Shown here one piece after another: positions 27,501 through 35,181 of a stretch of DNA of 64,000 bases. Numbering within the stretch: position 1 is the first letter of the stretch; each line of letters begins with the position of its first letter. This stretch comes from Maritalea porphyrae. Its GTDB lineage: Bacteria > Pseudomonadota > Alphaproteobacteria > Rhizobiales > Devosiaceae. The notes under the pieces are model-generated. The model saw only the letters and a list, made by a program, of their open reading frames with translations, searched no databases and was not told the DNA's origin. The stretch covers positions 372,001 to 436,000 of the forward strand of contig NZ_JAPWGX010000001.1 of NCBI RefSeq assembly GCF_027213965.1, written 5' to 3'. Position numbers and translations under genes: made by a program.

Positions 27501-28428
27501 GGCTACAAATCTGCGCTTGCGCGCGCGACAGCCCCGCAACACTCCATTCTGTGTCCTTTATCGTGCGATCATGCCCCATTACGCGCGGCGTCACTGTGCA
27601 CTCACCACAACGCAAATCATCGCCAAACCAGCTAACAACCAGCGCCACATGCTCCAGATTTGGGCAAAGCGCGACAAGCTCATCAACTGAGACTTCCCAA
27701 TCGGACTTGCCCAGTGTTTGATGGCTGTTTTCTGAGATAACTTCACCGTTCCCCAAAAGGCGAACTCTCGCAATTGGATCATAGCCAAACTCGGTCGCCC
27801 CAGGGATCAAACACACTGCTTTAGTCCGGTTTTCCAAATCGCCAACGGGGCGACATAATTCAACTGAGATTTGTGGAATGCGGTTACCAAATGGCATCAG
27901 ATCAAGTTGTTCGAAAACGATATATGCCTGCCCACGATAGGCGGGCGCATTGCCGGCACCTTGCTTGGCTTCAATAAGGCTATCTGGCATTTGATCTAGC
28001 GCGCCGGTGTAAAATCGATAGTTGACGTTGCGCAAATCCATCAGTTTGCCATCGGCCCAAATGCGCCCGATGTGCGGCACTTTCCCTTCACAAAGGCCTA
28101 TCGCAAAGTTTGCGCCGAATGCTTCCTCGTCATGATTGCCAAGAGATTTCAGGCCACCTCCGGATTTGGTTAGTCGTTCCAACTCCGTCGCCCAAATGAT
28201 GTTGCCCGAAATTCGTGACCAACCATAGAGGCGCGGAATTGGTTGACCTTCTCTGGCATTCAACAAATAGGTTTCGCCATTTGTTGATGGTCTATTCTGA
28301 CCAAAAATCTGAGCATCTAAAGCATTGCCAGCCATTGCACCAAGTGCTCGGCCAATGGTCGCTCCTATGGGGCCACCCAGTGCTCCGCCAATAAACTGTC
28401 CGCCAGCGGCAAGGAGTAATGTTGCCAT
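24589..28428 (-). CDS. GTA host-specificity/megatron protein (g15-like, TIM-barrel)
   Basis: A 1279-residue protein, the large tail-tip component. Seen: a Gly-rich hydrophobic N-terminus (about residues 5-40), an early DUF with FGQNRPSTNGE..., a GTA TIM-barrel-like domain around residues 410-700 (e.g. YAADWSEYHGYQPSD, WFTEVGCGAVGNG, LWAWDARPFPAFP) and a phage tail-type module from about 760 on. Length and order fit RcGTA g15 (about 1300 residues). The TIM barrel resembles glycoside hydrolases but its catalytic state is not known. It follows g14 by five bases. Confidence 0.92.
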   Translation of the reverse strand: MATLLLAAGGQFIGGALGGPIGATIGRALGAMAGNALDAQIFGQNRPSTNGETYLLNAREGQPIPRLYGWSRISGNIIWATELERLTKSGGGLKSLGNHDEEAFGANFAIGLCEGKVPHIGRIWADGKLMDLRNVNYRFYTGALDQMPDSLIEAKQGAGNAPAYRGQAYIVFEQLDLMPFGNRIPQISVELCRPVGDLENRTKAVCLIPGATEFGYDPIARVRLLGNGEVISENSHQTLGKSDWEVSVDELVALCPNLEHVALVVSWFGDDLRCGECTVTPRVMGHDRTIKDTEWSVAGLSRAQAQICSQVNGGPAYGGTPSDNCVIAAITDLKSRGLKVTIYPLMMMDIAANNQLDDPYSAAMTQANYPWRGRITCNPAIGQSNTVDQTLAAAGQIQDFAGTAAASDFAVSGTNVVYSGPNEWSYRRFILHCASLAKAAGGANAFIVGSEMVALTTVRSGTADFPFVTELKSLANEARAILGAECKLTYAADWSEYHGYQPSDAPGDKLFHLDPLWADPTIDAVGIDNYMPLADWRDFGQNDDFQTQNITHDLAYLKSNIAGGEGYDWYYANELDREKQLRSPISDGAHSEPWVWRYKDLKSWWQNPHHNRIDGVRQNAPTAWVPQSKPFWFTEVGCGAVGNGANQPNAFTDPKSAENKSPYHSDGLSESAIQRQFLRAHYDHWQSGHLAFVDEDNPLSPHYEGRMLDADRIYLWAWDARPFPAFPLRNDVWSDSPSYYTGHWTTGRFGCATVSEIAVSIAKDIGVDLANKDSAPSFIEGCVIASPSSVRDDIELMLKTDELLLRDGPAGLSLDRIRDNIVNEIDESKCAVTKNGIFERSHQDRGERIKRVNINYADRLSDYDRVSAFQTAAEQDGVVAAIGLPFTLDNRTAVRIAASQLQQSQETRKTIQFSLPLSNMSYEAGDVVCVPNDPNKYAIGKIVDGTKREVTAFSLRGKQVVSSVSVNDRPVAGTVMEAVSEPIVYVAQVPPSDNDETARHLVVAAYAKPWPGKISILDAHQTELLRINDPSGLGVTKSELPAAPTLSTWDTKTQLQVELFFGHLSSLDKKRVFNGENRALVNNGNGNWEEIGFANAKLIAPKTYQLSTLLRGQNKTEFAAAVSAPQGAKFLVLEGAVRQSIDVEFSELSAVAGITSAGTIVEAGEFTDQENLPLAPVHLRTRKLQNGDILITWIRRGRVSGNSWPTGDIPLEPNAPVFTVDILSAGAPVRTVENLVGPYIYTSSQQALDFGSPPNQFQFKVSQFSQTLGNGHSALGVFN

Positions 28429-28433
28429 TGAAA

Positions 28434-28868
28434 TTAGGGCCTTTCTGGGAATTTATATTGCGCGACAATACGTCTTCGCCACCAATTGCTCAGCGGCACT
28501 TCAACAACCCCGATACGTTCTTGTGCGTGAATGAAGTGATCATCATCGGCTATGATGGCGCAATGTTTTGCGGGCAAACCTGAGCGCAATTGCATCAATA
28601 CAACGCTGCCTTGAACCAACGGAGCTTTGTCCACCTCATAGAGATGTTTTTGCGCAAGTGCCTTCAGCGCTGATGCGTGTGAGCGGTCCCGCCAATTGTT
28701 CGAATATGGTGGTAACTCAAACGCGCGCGCGCCGTTTAATGCACGCCAAACGCCAACGATTAGTCCAAGACAATCGCACCCTGCCCCTTGCTGTGCAGAC
28801 TGATGACGGTACGGTGTTCCGATCCAAAGTCTAGCGGCTTGGACAGCCCGCAAATTTGGCGCATTCAT
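28434..28868 (-). CDS. GTA NlpC/P60 peptidase (g14-like)
   Basis: A 144-residue cysteine peptidase of the tail tip. Seen: the catalytic Cys in GCDCLGLIVGVWR (Cys33) after the WIGTPYRHQSA stretch, and the His in AKHCAIIADDDHFIHAQ (around 106). The family cuts peptide cross-links in peptidoglycan so that the particle can pass the cell wall. It overlaps g13 by four bases (ATGA). Confidence 0.92.
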   Translation of the reverse strand: MNAPNLRAVQAARLWIGTPYRHQSAQQGAGCDCLGLIVGVWRALNGARAFELPPYSNNWRDRSHASALKALAQKHLYEVDKAPLVQGSVVLMQLRSGLPAKHCAIIADDDHFIHAQERIGVVEVPLSNWWRRRIVAQYKFPERP

Positions 28869-29755
28869 TTCACCAACACCCGACCATCCAATGGGTTGTC
28901 GGCACTTGGATATTTAAGAATAAATGCCTCACCAGGGATGTGTGGAAACCCCCGAAAGTTCAAGTGATTGGAAAACTTTGCCTTGCAGGTCGAAAAGTGT
29001 TTGTCACAACCCACAGTGACGCGAACGGTGTCACCAACTTGCGCCAGTTCATTGTCTGTTTCGTCAACAAAAAGACAATGGTTTGGATTACCCGCAATGT
29101 GGCGCAAAATCTGCAAGGCGCGGTTTTTGCGTTCACCTGTCAGCCACTTTATATGACCACCATCCGCAAATCCATTTGCTCGGCCTTGCAGACCTGAAAC
29201 GACAATTTCATTTACCCCGATAATTTGCTCGATTGTGCAGGTCGAAGAATGGTCAAGCGAAAGGGCATCGACGCCACAATCCACGTCGCCAAAACTGGCA
29301 TTACATGTGCGTTGATATAGTTTGCCACGCACTTGATTGAGCGCAATATGTTGTGAGCGTAACTCGGCCCGAAACACACCATCCTTTTCGGAAACCTCGC
29401 CAATAAAGTCTCGGCGGAAGTGATGTCGAATGCTAATGTCACGCCAATTGACTTTGAACGTGTCAACAGTTGCCCCAGCGAATTGCCCATCGCGGATATG
29501 GAGGGGTGAAATTCTATCATCATCCAACCACCCCATCACATCTGAGGTATCAATGGCGCTCTCCCCCTTTTGCACTGTGGCAGAAGGGGAAAACCCAGCG
29601 GTAGGATGGAACTCATGCCCATCAAATTCGAGCACTTGATCATGGTCTGTAAAACCGAGAACTTGGTCGTTCCTTTTGGTCATCAGCCAACAGTTGCAAA
29701 GTGTTGTGGCGCCGGACTTTATGTGCGCTTCAAACGCTGCATCTAGTTTTTTCAT
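28865..29755 (-). CDS. GTA hub protein (g13-like, DUF2163)
   Basis: A 296-residue baseplate hub protein. Seen: N-terminal DUF2163 region (HIKSGATTLCNCWLMTKRND; LGFTDHDQVLEFDG), a middle beta-rich part, and a conserved C-terminal phage segment (CDKHFSTCKAKFSNHLNF) with several Cys: TCNASFGDVDCG and GCDKHFSTC. Cys-rich C-terminal regions of this type hold an iron-sulfur cluster in lambda tail-tip protein L; a cluster here is an inference. It overlaps g12 and g14 by four bases each. Confidence 0.92.
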   Translation of the reverse strand: MKKLDAAFEAHIKSGATTLCNCWLMTKRNDQVLGFTDHDQVLEFDGHEFHPTAGFSPSATVQKGESAIDTSDVMGWLDDDRISPLHIRDGQFAGATVDTFKVNWRDISIRHHFRRDFIGEVSEKDGVFRAELRSQHIALNQVRGKLYQRTCNASFGDVDCGVDALSLDHSSTCTIEQIIGVNEIVVSGLQGRANGFADGGHIKWLTGERKNRALQILRHIAGNPNHCLFVDETDNELAQVGDTVRVTVGCDKHFSTCKAKFSNHLNFRGFPHIPGEAFILKYPSADNPLDGRVLVK

Positions 29756-30369
29756 TGACGGATCTCGATCAGTTTTATGGAGGGCGCCAACGCTGCGTCA
29801 AAGCTTGTGACCTCTACATCCAATCGATCATTGGCAAAACGTACAGGCACATCAAAATCATAACCGGCGGTGATAACAGATGCGGCATGGGGCGCCGTCA
29901 AAAAACTTACAATCCCAGTGGTCGCATCAACCGTAAAATCAGTTGTTGGGTTGCCGTCTAGTGCCACAACGACGCTGTCGGCTATCGGCTTATTGATCAC
30001 CCGCACATAGGGGTCAAAAGCCGCCCCATAGGTTTTGGTCAGTTGGAAATCCGACTTTGTGCCATCTCCAACACCAATTGTTTGGTCCGTTGCATTTGGC
30101 GCGCCTTCGCTAGACGAATGGTCAATGGGATCGCGAAACAAAAACCCGTGAAAACTACCGCGTCGCTCTTCAAAAAAGGAGAGGACGCTGCGAAGGTCGG
30201 ATTTAGATTTGACGCCAAATCCAGCATCGTACTGGCGCCGAGAGTGTGCCCAACGCGCATTTCGTTCTTCAGCGCCCGATGCAAGCTCAACGATATCGGT
30301 GGCCCATTGCGGACCGCCACGTGCGCCCAAAGCAATATCAAGCGGAAACCTAACATGATGAAATGCCAT
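29752..30369 (-). CDS. GTA distal tail protein (g12-like, DUF2460)
   Basis: A 205-residue distal tail protein. Seen: MAFHHVRFPLDIALGARGGPQ at the N-terminus, then ARWAHSRRQYDAGFG and SVLSFFEERRGSFHGF, all typical of DUF2460. It forms the ring between tail tube and hub. Its ATG overlaps the stop of the tape measure gene by one base (TAATG). Confidence 0.95.
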   Translation of the reverse strand: MAFHHVRFPLDIALGARGGPQWATDIVELASGAEERNARWAHSRRQYDAGFGVKSKSDLRSVLSFFEERRGSFHGFLFRDPIDHSSSEGAPNATDQTIGVGDGTKSDFQLTKTYGAAFDPYVRVINKPIADSVVVALDGNPTTDFTVDATTGIVSFLTAPHAASVITAGYDFDVPVRFANDRLDVEVTSFDAALAPSIKLIEIRQ

Positions 30370-30920
30370 TAACTTGCCCTTTGTCCTCGCCGCACTGCAT
30401 TCAGCAATGAGGCACCAATCTCAGCTTCGGCGCGTTGAAAGCTCTGCGCATCACTGGCCTTCACAGTCATTGAAACATGCACGGGAGGTGCCGGATTTGC
30501 CGCAACACCCAATTGACCCGCGCTGTTTCGGCGCAATGGCAGAACGGCTTCGGGCCCCGCTTCCCCCATCAAGCCAATACCGCCAGAATTTGGGAAGAAT
30601 GTCGGCCGGTTGATCACCCCGCCTTTTGCAAATGCTTGTACTTTGGGCAAAGTTGGATTGGTTGCGCTAAACACGCCTTGCACCAGTTCAGAGATCATGC
30701 CGCCAACCGGCTTTAGCGCGGCTTTTAGAGCGATATCTGCAAAGCTCATGCCGATATCTCTAAGTACAGATTTTAGCGATTTGCCCTTGCTGATCGCGTT
30801 TGCAAAGCTGTTGGTTATGGTGTCGCCAACATTGTCGGCTAGGGTTTTTATGCGTTCAAACTCAATCTCAGCATCGCCAAGTTCATCGCGCCAATTCTTA
30901 GTGCGCTCTGTGTCACTCAT
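30369..30920 (-). CDS. GTA short tail tape measure protein (g11-like)
   Basis: A 183-residue protein. Seen: a charged N-terminal helix (DAEIEFERIKTLADN), a hydrophobic segment with ISKGKSLKSVLRDIG, Gly-rich stretch FAKGGVINRPTFFPNSGG, and GLMGEAGPEAVLPLRR, the latter two being hallmarks of tape measure C-termini. RcGTA g11 is also unusually short (about 220 residues), matching its short tail, so this is not a truncation. The ATG at 30920 overlaps the chaperone stop by eight bases; a longer in-frame start at 30995 is rejected. Confidence 0.88.
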   Translation of the reverse strand: MSDTERTKNWRDELGDAEIEFERIKTLADNVGDTITNSFANAISKGKSLKSVLRDIGMSFADIALKAALKPVGGMISELVQGVFSATNPTLPKVQAFAKGGVINRPTFFPNSGGIGLMGEAGPEAVLPLRRNSAGQLGVAANPAPPVHVSMTVKASDAQSFQRAEAEIGASLLNAVRRGQRAS

Positions 30921-31116
30921 TTGGTTTGTCCTCGTCTGGAAATTTGTTCGCCAGTTGTTGAAACGCTTGTCGATCCAGGCTGTGTTCAGCGCCAATGCCG
31001 AAGGCCTTTGCGATCATCAGCAACTCGCGCGGCGTAAGCTGCCAAAACGCGTGCGGCGACAGGCGCAATAGGCCAAACCCAATGCGTGCCGCGTCTTGCC
31101 AAGGGAAATTTTGCAT
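30913..31116 (-). CDS. GTA tail assembly chaperone-like protein (g10.1-like)
   Basis: A 67-residue protein with FPWQDAARIGFGLLRLSPHAFWQLTPRELLMI, the typical sequence run of small phage tail assembly chaperones (DUF2376 type) placed before the tape measure gene. It directly follows g10 and overlaps g11. Role: helps tail assembly. Confidence 0.85.
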   Translation of the reverse strand: MQNFPWQDAARIGFGLLRLSPHAFWQLTPRELLMIAKAFGIGAEHSLDRQAFQQLANKFPDEDKPNE

Positions 31117-31434
31117 CTATTGATGCGGCTCACCGAATGCAGCAGCCAGCAATTTTGCCGCTACTTTCGCAGCACCCGCGGCACCGCCTTCAACGTTCAT
31201 TTTTGCCAAATCATCATTTGAAATGGCATTGCCAGCGCCCCGCAATCCAGCGCCAACTATGGCAATCAGATCACGGGCCGAAATGCGACCATTCTCAAAT
31301 CGTTCAGCCAAACCGTTCAAATCATTTGATTGCAGGGCCGCTTCAAGTTCAGCAAGCGCCCCGAGCGTTAAGCACAGGGTGTAACTCTTCCCGTCGATTT
31401 TGGCTTCAACTTCGCCGCGCATGGTGTTCACCAT
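31117..31434 (-). CDS. GTA gp10-like protein
   Basis: A 105-residue protein beginning MVNTMRGEVEAKIDGKSYT and containing LTLGALAELEAAL and the ARDLIAIVGAGLRGAG stretch, as in GTA gene 10 products that resemble phage tail tube assembly proteins (GTA-gp10 family). Its ATG overlaps the stop of the tail tube gene by one base; the downstream gene follows with no gap. Internal Met5 is an alternative start. Confidence 0.85.
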   Translation of the reverse strand: MVNTMRGEVEAKIDGKSYTLCLTLGALAELEAALQSNDLNGLAERFENGRISARDLIAIVGAGLRGAGNAISNDDLAKMNVEGGAAGAAKVAAKLLAAAFGEPHQ

Positions 31435-31850
31435 TATGGGGTCACCGTAAATGTAATGAGCCCGGCGCTTTCCAGTGCAATGTCAAAAGAAACTTCGCTT
31501 GTGTGGTCTGCGGAAAACTCAAGAGCAGTGATTTGAAATAATCCTTCGATGGTGCCGAAGTCGGGCAAAATCAATTGCCAATTGCGCAATTCGCCTGCAA
31601 AAAACAGTTCGCGAATTTTGGCGTCTGAACTCGCATCTTTGAACACACCTGCGCCAGACAGGGAGGCTTTTTTGATACCGCCACTTGAAAGCAGCTCGCG
31701 CCACTGACCTGACGAATATGAATCTGTCGTATCAATGGACTGTGCGTTAAATGACAATTGACGCGTGCGGATACCAGCGACGGTGGCAAAGCCACCAGCA
31801 CCAGTTTCATCCAATTTTAGCAGCATGTCGCGACCGCTTTGTGCGCTCAT
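31434..31850 (-). CDS. GTA major tail tube protein (g9-like)
   Basis: A 138-residue tail tube subunit of the TP901-1 type. Seen: SAQSGRDMLLKLDETGAGGF, RTRQLSFNAQSIDTTDSYSS, WRELLSSGGIKKASLSGAGV and the C-terminal LEFSADHTSEVSFDIALES. Many copies form the tube through which DNA passes. Between g8 (12 bases away) and g10. Confidence 0.94.
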   Translation of the reverse strand: MSAQSGRDMLLKLDETGAGGFATVAGIRTRQLSFNAQSIDTTDSYSSGQWRELLSSGGIKKASLSGAGVFKDASSDAKIRELFFAGELRNWQLILPDFGTIEGLFQITALEFSADHTSEVSFDIALESAGLITFTVTP

Positions 31851-31861
31851 ATGGCTGTTCC

Positions 31862-32275
31862 TTAGACTGTAGAAATGTCGAGTTTAAATTGCGTTTGAAC
31901 GAGAATTCTGGTCCATCCGTTGCGCGGCGTAATGGCGCTTTCAGTGCGCATATTTCTGGACTGAACGAGCGTCGCGCCGCCATCTAGTGTTTCAACGCTG
32001 AAAAGCACGGAGCAAAGCTGCTCCGCGATGTTCAACCCATCACATCGGTGCGGCCCGCTGAGCCAAATGTGCCAATCGATCAAGTGCGTTGTGAGCTGCG
32101 TCTCTTGCGCATCCCGCAAATCTGCGTCGTGGCGGCCAATAACAATATAGGGCGGTCGTAACGCTTTGGGCGCAGCATCAAAAATGCGGTTTGCGCCGAT
32201 TAGGGCGGAAAGTCCTGCATCTGCTTTCAATGCAGTCACCAGCGTTGTTTGCAAATTTCGCATGGCGCTATTCAT
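31862..32275 (-). CDS. GTA tail completion protein (g8-like, DUF3168)
   Basis: A 137-residue protein of DUF3168: LQTTLVTALKADAGLSALIG, RPPYIVIGRHDADLRD, and the typical DWHIWLSGPHRCDGLNIAEQL. It terminates the tail at the head end. The ATG at 32275 overlaps the g7 stop by eight bases, which decides this start; the frame upstream reaches 32392. Confidence 0.92.
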   Translation of the reverse strand: MNSAMRNLQTTLVTALKADAGLSALIGANRIFDAAPKALRPPYIVIGRHDADLRDAQETQLTTHLIDWHIWLSGPHRCDGLNIAEQLCSVLFSVETLDGGATLVQSRNMRTESAITPRNGWTRILVQTQFKLDISTV

Positions 32276-32621
32276 AGCGAGACCCAACCGCTGTGATCGC
32301 CGAGCAAGTGCAAACCACATATGCACGGCGGCCATTAAGGTCGGCAACATGGTCGATATCGAGTTGATTTCCGTCGACCACCAAGCGGTCACCGGCTTTG
32401 ATATCTATGCGGAACCGAACTGTAACCTGAACAGAACGTCCCGAAACGATCCCATCGGCGCTGTATTGCACGCCACCGGGACGTTCTTCGACAAGTGCCC
32501 ATACCTTGCCCAAACTGGAATAGGTTGTGGTTTGTCCACCGCTTTGGTCGGTTTGCGTTGTTCTGCTCAGCACCTCAACTTGGCGGTTTAGCGTTCCCAG
32601 ATTTGGTGTACGCCCTCTCAT
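32268..32621 (-). CDS. GTA head closure protein (g7-like)
   Basis: A 117-residue protein of the SPP1 gp16 / phage head-tail adaptor group: MRGRTPNLGTLNRQVEVLSR, GGVQYSADGIVSGRSVQVTV, RIDIKAGDRLVVDGNQLDI. The ATG at 32621 overlaps the g6 stop (ATGA), so the upstream in-frame extension to 32720 is rejected. Joins portal-connector to tail. Confidence 0.9.
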   Translation of the reverse strand: MRGRTPNLGTLNRQVEVLSRTTQTDQSGGQTTTYSSLGKVWALVEERPGGVQYSADGIVSGRSVQVTVRFRIDIKAGDRLVVDGNQLDIDHVADLNGRRAYVVCTCSAITAVGSRYE

Positions 32622-33196
32622 AGGTTCATCACCTTGTAGGGTGCGATGAGTTGGTCGAACCCAAGTGGCACAATGGCCCCACTGCCCGCCATCACCACTG
32701 CTTCGCGGTGCTGATACCAATGCCCGATGAGGGTCAACAAAGACTGTTTCAAGTCTTCCGGCACATCATCTGGGCCGGTGCCGAAACCCACTTGGTAGTC
32801 AATTTCGATGGCGGCATTTACGCGCAAATTGGGCTGACCATTGATTGTTCTGGGTAATATGATGCGCGCGGGTGCGGTTTGATCCTCACCAACAAATTGG
32901 GTCAGCGGCAAAAGTGTTGGATTACCATCGCCATCAAAAACACGCACCGCCACCAGATTTTGAAATGGCCCCAGGGGCAATTCAACTTGGTTGTTCAGGG
33001 GCCAACTATCGAGCACCTTGCGCCAAATCTGTGTGATCATGGCGCGTCTGGTGAGTGTTTCCACATGCACCCGCGCCGCCGCGATTAATGTTGAGATCAA
33101 TTGATCGTCCACAACATCGCTGACCCGCAAAAAGGTCTTCGCGTCGTCCAACGATATTGGTTCAAGGGCGGGACCTGTTAGAAGAAAAGACGTCAT
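32618..33196 (-). CDS. GTA head-tail connector (g6-like)
   Basis: A 192-residue connector of the HK97 gp6/phiE125 gp8 type: ISLDDAKTFLRVSDVVDDQL, RVHVETLTRRAMITQIWR, and a C-terminal helix ending YQHREAV. GGAGATGTA lies just upstream of the ATG. The gene is separated from the capsid gene by two hairpins. Confidence 0.92.
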   Translation of the reverse strand: MTSFLLTGPALEPISLDDAKTFLRVSDVVDDQLISTLIAAARVHVETLTRRAMITQIWRKVLDSWPLNNQVELPLGPFQNLVAVRVFDGDGNPTLLPLTQFVGEDQTAPARIILPRTINGQPNLRVNAAIEIDYQVGFGTGPDDVPEDLKQSLLTLIGHWYQHREAVVMAGSGAIVPLGFDQLIAPYKVMNL

Positions 33197-33209
33197 TACA
33201 TCTCCTTTG

Positions 33210-33255
33210 AAAAAAGAGCCGACCCAAACCCGGGAGGGGAACAGTTTGGGTCGGC
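33210..33255 (-). terminator. Strong hairpin with T-run after the capsid gene
   Basis: A perfect 12-pair stem (33218-33229 with 33244-33255) encloses a 14-base loop and on the minus strand is followed by six T after two bases. It lies inside the GTA run, 23 bases past the capsid stop and before g6, so it would reduce transcription of tail genes relative to capsid. Confidence 0.8.
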
Positions 33256-33258
33256 AAA

Positions 33259-33291
33259 CTCAGCTAGCTATTGGAGGACTAGCTGGCTGAG
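33259..33291 (-). other. Second hairpin over the capsid stop codon
   Basis: Twelve pairs with one G-T wobble (33259-33270 with 33280-33291), loop of nine bases, the right arm covering the last capsid codons and stop. It directly precedes the terminator hairpin and may protect the capsid mRNA 3' end. Confidence 0.6.
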
Positions 33292-34517
33292 TATTTGAGG
33301 AGTTTGATGGCGTCGAAATCCAGCACACCGCCGCCGACACGTTTTGTGGTGTAAAACAGCACGTATGGCTTGGCGGAATATGGGTCGCGGATCACATTGA
33401 CGCCCAAGCGATCAACGATCAGATAGCCCCGGCGGAAGTCGCCAAAGGCAATCGGGGTAGTGTCCGCACCAACATCTGGCATGTCTTCAGCTTCAACCAA
33501 GGAAAAGCCCATGAAACTTGGGCGCATGCCGGGCTGATGACTTGGCTGCCAAAGGTAATTGCCGTCCGCATCTTTAATTTTTCGCAATTGGACTTGCGTA
33601 CGCCGGTTCATCACCCAATTGGCGTTTTGTCGGTAGCCCGCCTTCAGCGCGTAAACCAGGTCGATCAACACATCGCTCGGGTTTGATGCTGGCAAAGCGC
33701 CTGCCTGCCCTGTTGCCATGTAGCCCACGCTCCCCCAAGTCCAACTGGCTTCGGCAACTTGCGGGGCGGAGAGGAAACCTTTTGGTTTCTTAACGCCATC
33801 ACCTGAAACAAAAGCCGCTGTTTCTTGCTCTGCAAAGGCTGCTTCAACCTCTTCAGCAATCCATTGCTCAACATCAACCGCCGCATCATCAAGAAAGCTC
33901 GCGGTTGCTGCGGGCATGGCATAAAGCTCAGTGGTCGGATATTCGATTTCGGCCAGAGTTGAAGCGGTCGTTTCTGGGCGAGCATCGGCTTCGCCGACCC
34001 AGCCAACCGCTGGCCCAGAAGTGGCCACAGGTTTTTTATAAACCGATGACGAAACTTGTCGCACGCTGGCAATCGAGCGGATTGGCGAAATAGCTGCCAG
34101 TCGACGGCCGATGTCCATGTCGGTTTCGGCAGGCACCAGGTAACCGCCATCAGGGTTTGATCCAGCAGACAGTGACTTTTCTTCCCCCTTTCGAACATAG
34201 GCGGAAAAGGCATCTTTATATTCGTTGTCACCTGTCAACAAAACGCTGCTTGGTGCTAGGCTTGGGCGCATTTGCTTGGCCAGCAGATTTTGCATTGTTG
34301 TGTTTTGGCTGTCCATCGCGCGGTTCAAACGGTCCAGTTTTTGATCAAGCAAAATGTCTTCTTTTTTGCTTTCAATAGCGCTCAAACGTGCGTCATTTGT
34401 TGACTTGAACTCTTCAAATGCATGCATGAAATCGTCAAACAAATGTGTGACGTCATCAGTGGCGTCAGCACGTGCGTGTGCCTTCACCTCAAAGTCGTGA
34501 GACGGTTTGGTGGTCAT
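33279..34517 (-). CDS. GTA major capsid protein (g5-like, HK97 fold)
   Basis: A 412-residue HK97-fold capsid protein. Seen: N-terminal charged coiled-coil delta region (about 1-95) that is normally cut off by the prohead protease, then SLSAGSNPDGGYLVPAETDM (about 135-155), the long GWVGEADARPE region, NRRTQVQLRKIKDADGNYLWQ and the C-terminal RVGGGVLDFDAIKLLKYSAS end. AAGGA lies before the ATG. Two hairpins follow the stop. Confidence 0.97.
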   Translation of the reverse strand: MTTKPSHDFEVKAHARADATDDVTHLFDDFMHAFEEFKSTNDARLSAIESKKEDILLDQKLDRLNRAMDSQNTTMQNLLAKQMRPSLAPSSVLLTGDNEYKDAFSAYVRKGEEKSLSAGSNPDGGYLVPAETDMDIGRRLAAISPIRSIASVRQVSSSVYKKPVATSGPAVGWVGEADARPETTASTLAEIEYPTTELYAMPAATASFLDDAAVDVEQWIAEEVEAAFAEQETAAFVSGDGVKKPKGFLSAPQVAEASWTWGSVGYMATGQAGALPASNPSDVLIDLVYALKAGYRQNANWVMNRRTQVQLRKIKDADGNYLWQPSHQPGMRPSFMGFSLVEAEDMPDVGADTTPIAFGDFRRGYLIVDRLGVNVIRDPYSAKPYVLFYTTKRVGGGVLDFDAIKLLKYSAS

Positions 34518-34526
34518 CGATATTCC

Positions 34527-35006
34527 TTATTGGGTTGAGGTTAGTAGCTTGGTCGCTTGTTTGATGTTTTGCGCAAGCTGAGGCGCAGAAATCCGCGCCA
34601 CGTCGAGCATTGGGAAGGTCACAATTGAAATTTCCCATAGGTCGATTTCGTATAGGCGACGCGCTGCGGCCCTTGATTTTGTTGATGCTCGAAGCGTGCG
34701 AAAACCAATGGATAACCCATCAATGCCGCCATCGCGGATGAGGCTGATGAGTTCATGCCCTCGGGCAACATCGTCACTAAGTCGGCCAACGACCTTGAGG
34801 CCAACATCAGTTTCCTTGATCGATTGCCAAATACCCACAGGCTCTTTTGGATCGTGTTGAAACAACATGCGAATGTTGGCCGTGCCGCGTTTGCGCAGCG
34901 AGTTTTCAAACGCACCGCGCACAACAATATCGCCGCCTTGATCGATTTTGCCAAAAATGCTGGCATAGCCCGAAAAGACGCCGTTTTCACTTATCTTGAT
35001 GTTCAT
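34527..35006 (-). CDS. GTA prohead protease (g4-like, HK97 family)
   Basis: A 159-residue serine protease of U35 type that trims the capsid protein. Seen: FSGYASIFGKIDQGGDIVVRG, catalytic His in MLFQHDPKEPVG, Ser in DGLSIGFRTL and a conserved acid in LWEISIVTFPM. Its ATG overlaps the stop of the small ORF before it by one base (TAATG), so they are coupled. Confidence 0.95.
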   Translation of the reverse strand: MNIKISENGVFSGYASIFGKIDQGGDIVVRGAFENSLRKRGTANIRMLFQHDPKEPVGIWQSIKETDVGLKVVGRLSDDVARGHELISLIRDGGIDGLSIGFRTLRASTKSRAAARRLYEIDLWEISIVTFPMLDVARISAPQLAQNIKQATKLLTSTQ

Positions 35007-35152
35007 TATTTGGCGCGCACGCGCTTTGGGACAGCGGTACGCGCGGGGGTGCGCGTTTTACTCACTTGGCTTTTTGCTGTTGACACCTTGGATATGCTTG
35101 AAGCCAAGTTCCAAGCAAATTGTCGAAACTCATTTTGCGCATTACTTGTCAT
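35006..35152 (-). CDS. Small 48-residue basic ORF in the GTA run
   Basis: Reading from the ATG at 35152 gives 48 residues, beginning MTSNAQNEFRQFAWNLASS and ending in a very basic tail rich in Lys, Arg, Thr and Pro (TPARTAVPKRVRAK). An AAGGAAA site lies at 35161-35167, ten bases before the ATG, and the TAA overlaps the protease ATG. The coupled arrangement suggests a real gene. Function unknown; the basic tail could bind DNA, RNA or an acidic capsid surface (inference). Confidence 0.6.
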   Translation of the reverse strand: MTSNAQNEFRQFAWNLASSISKVSTAKSQVSKTRTPARTAVPKRVRAK

Positions 35153-35181
35153 ATTTGCTTTTTCCTTCATCATCAAAACCC

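Noticed and set aside
30369-30920. Truncated tape measure gene
   Set aside because: GTA tape measure proteins are short (about 220 residues in Rhodobacter), so the length fits.
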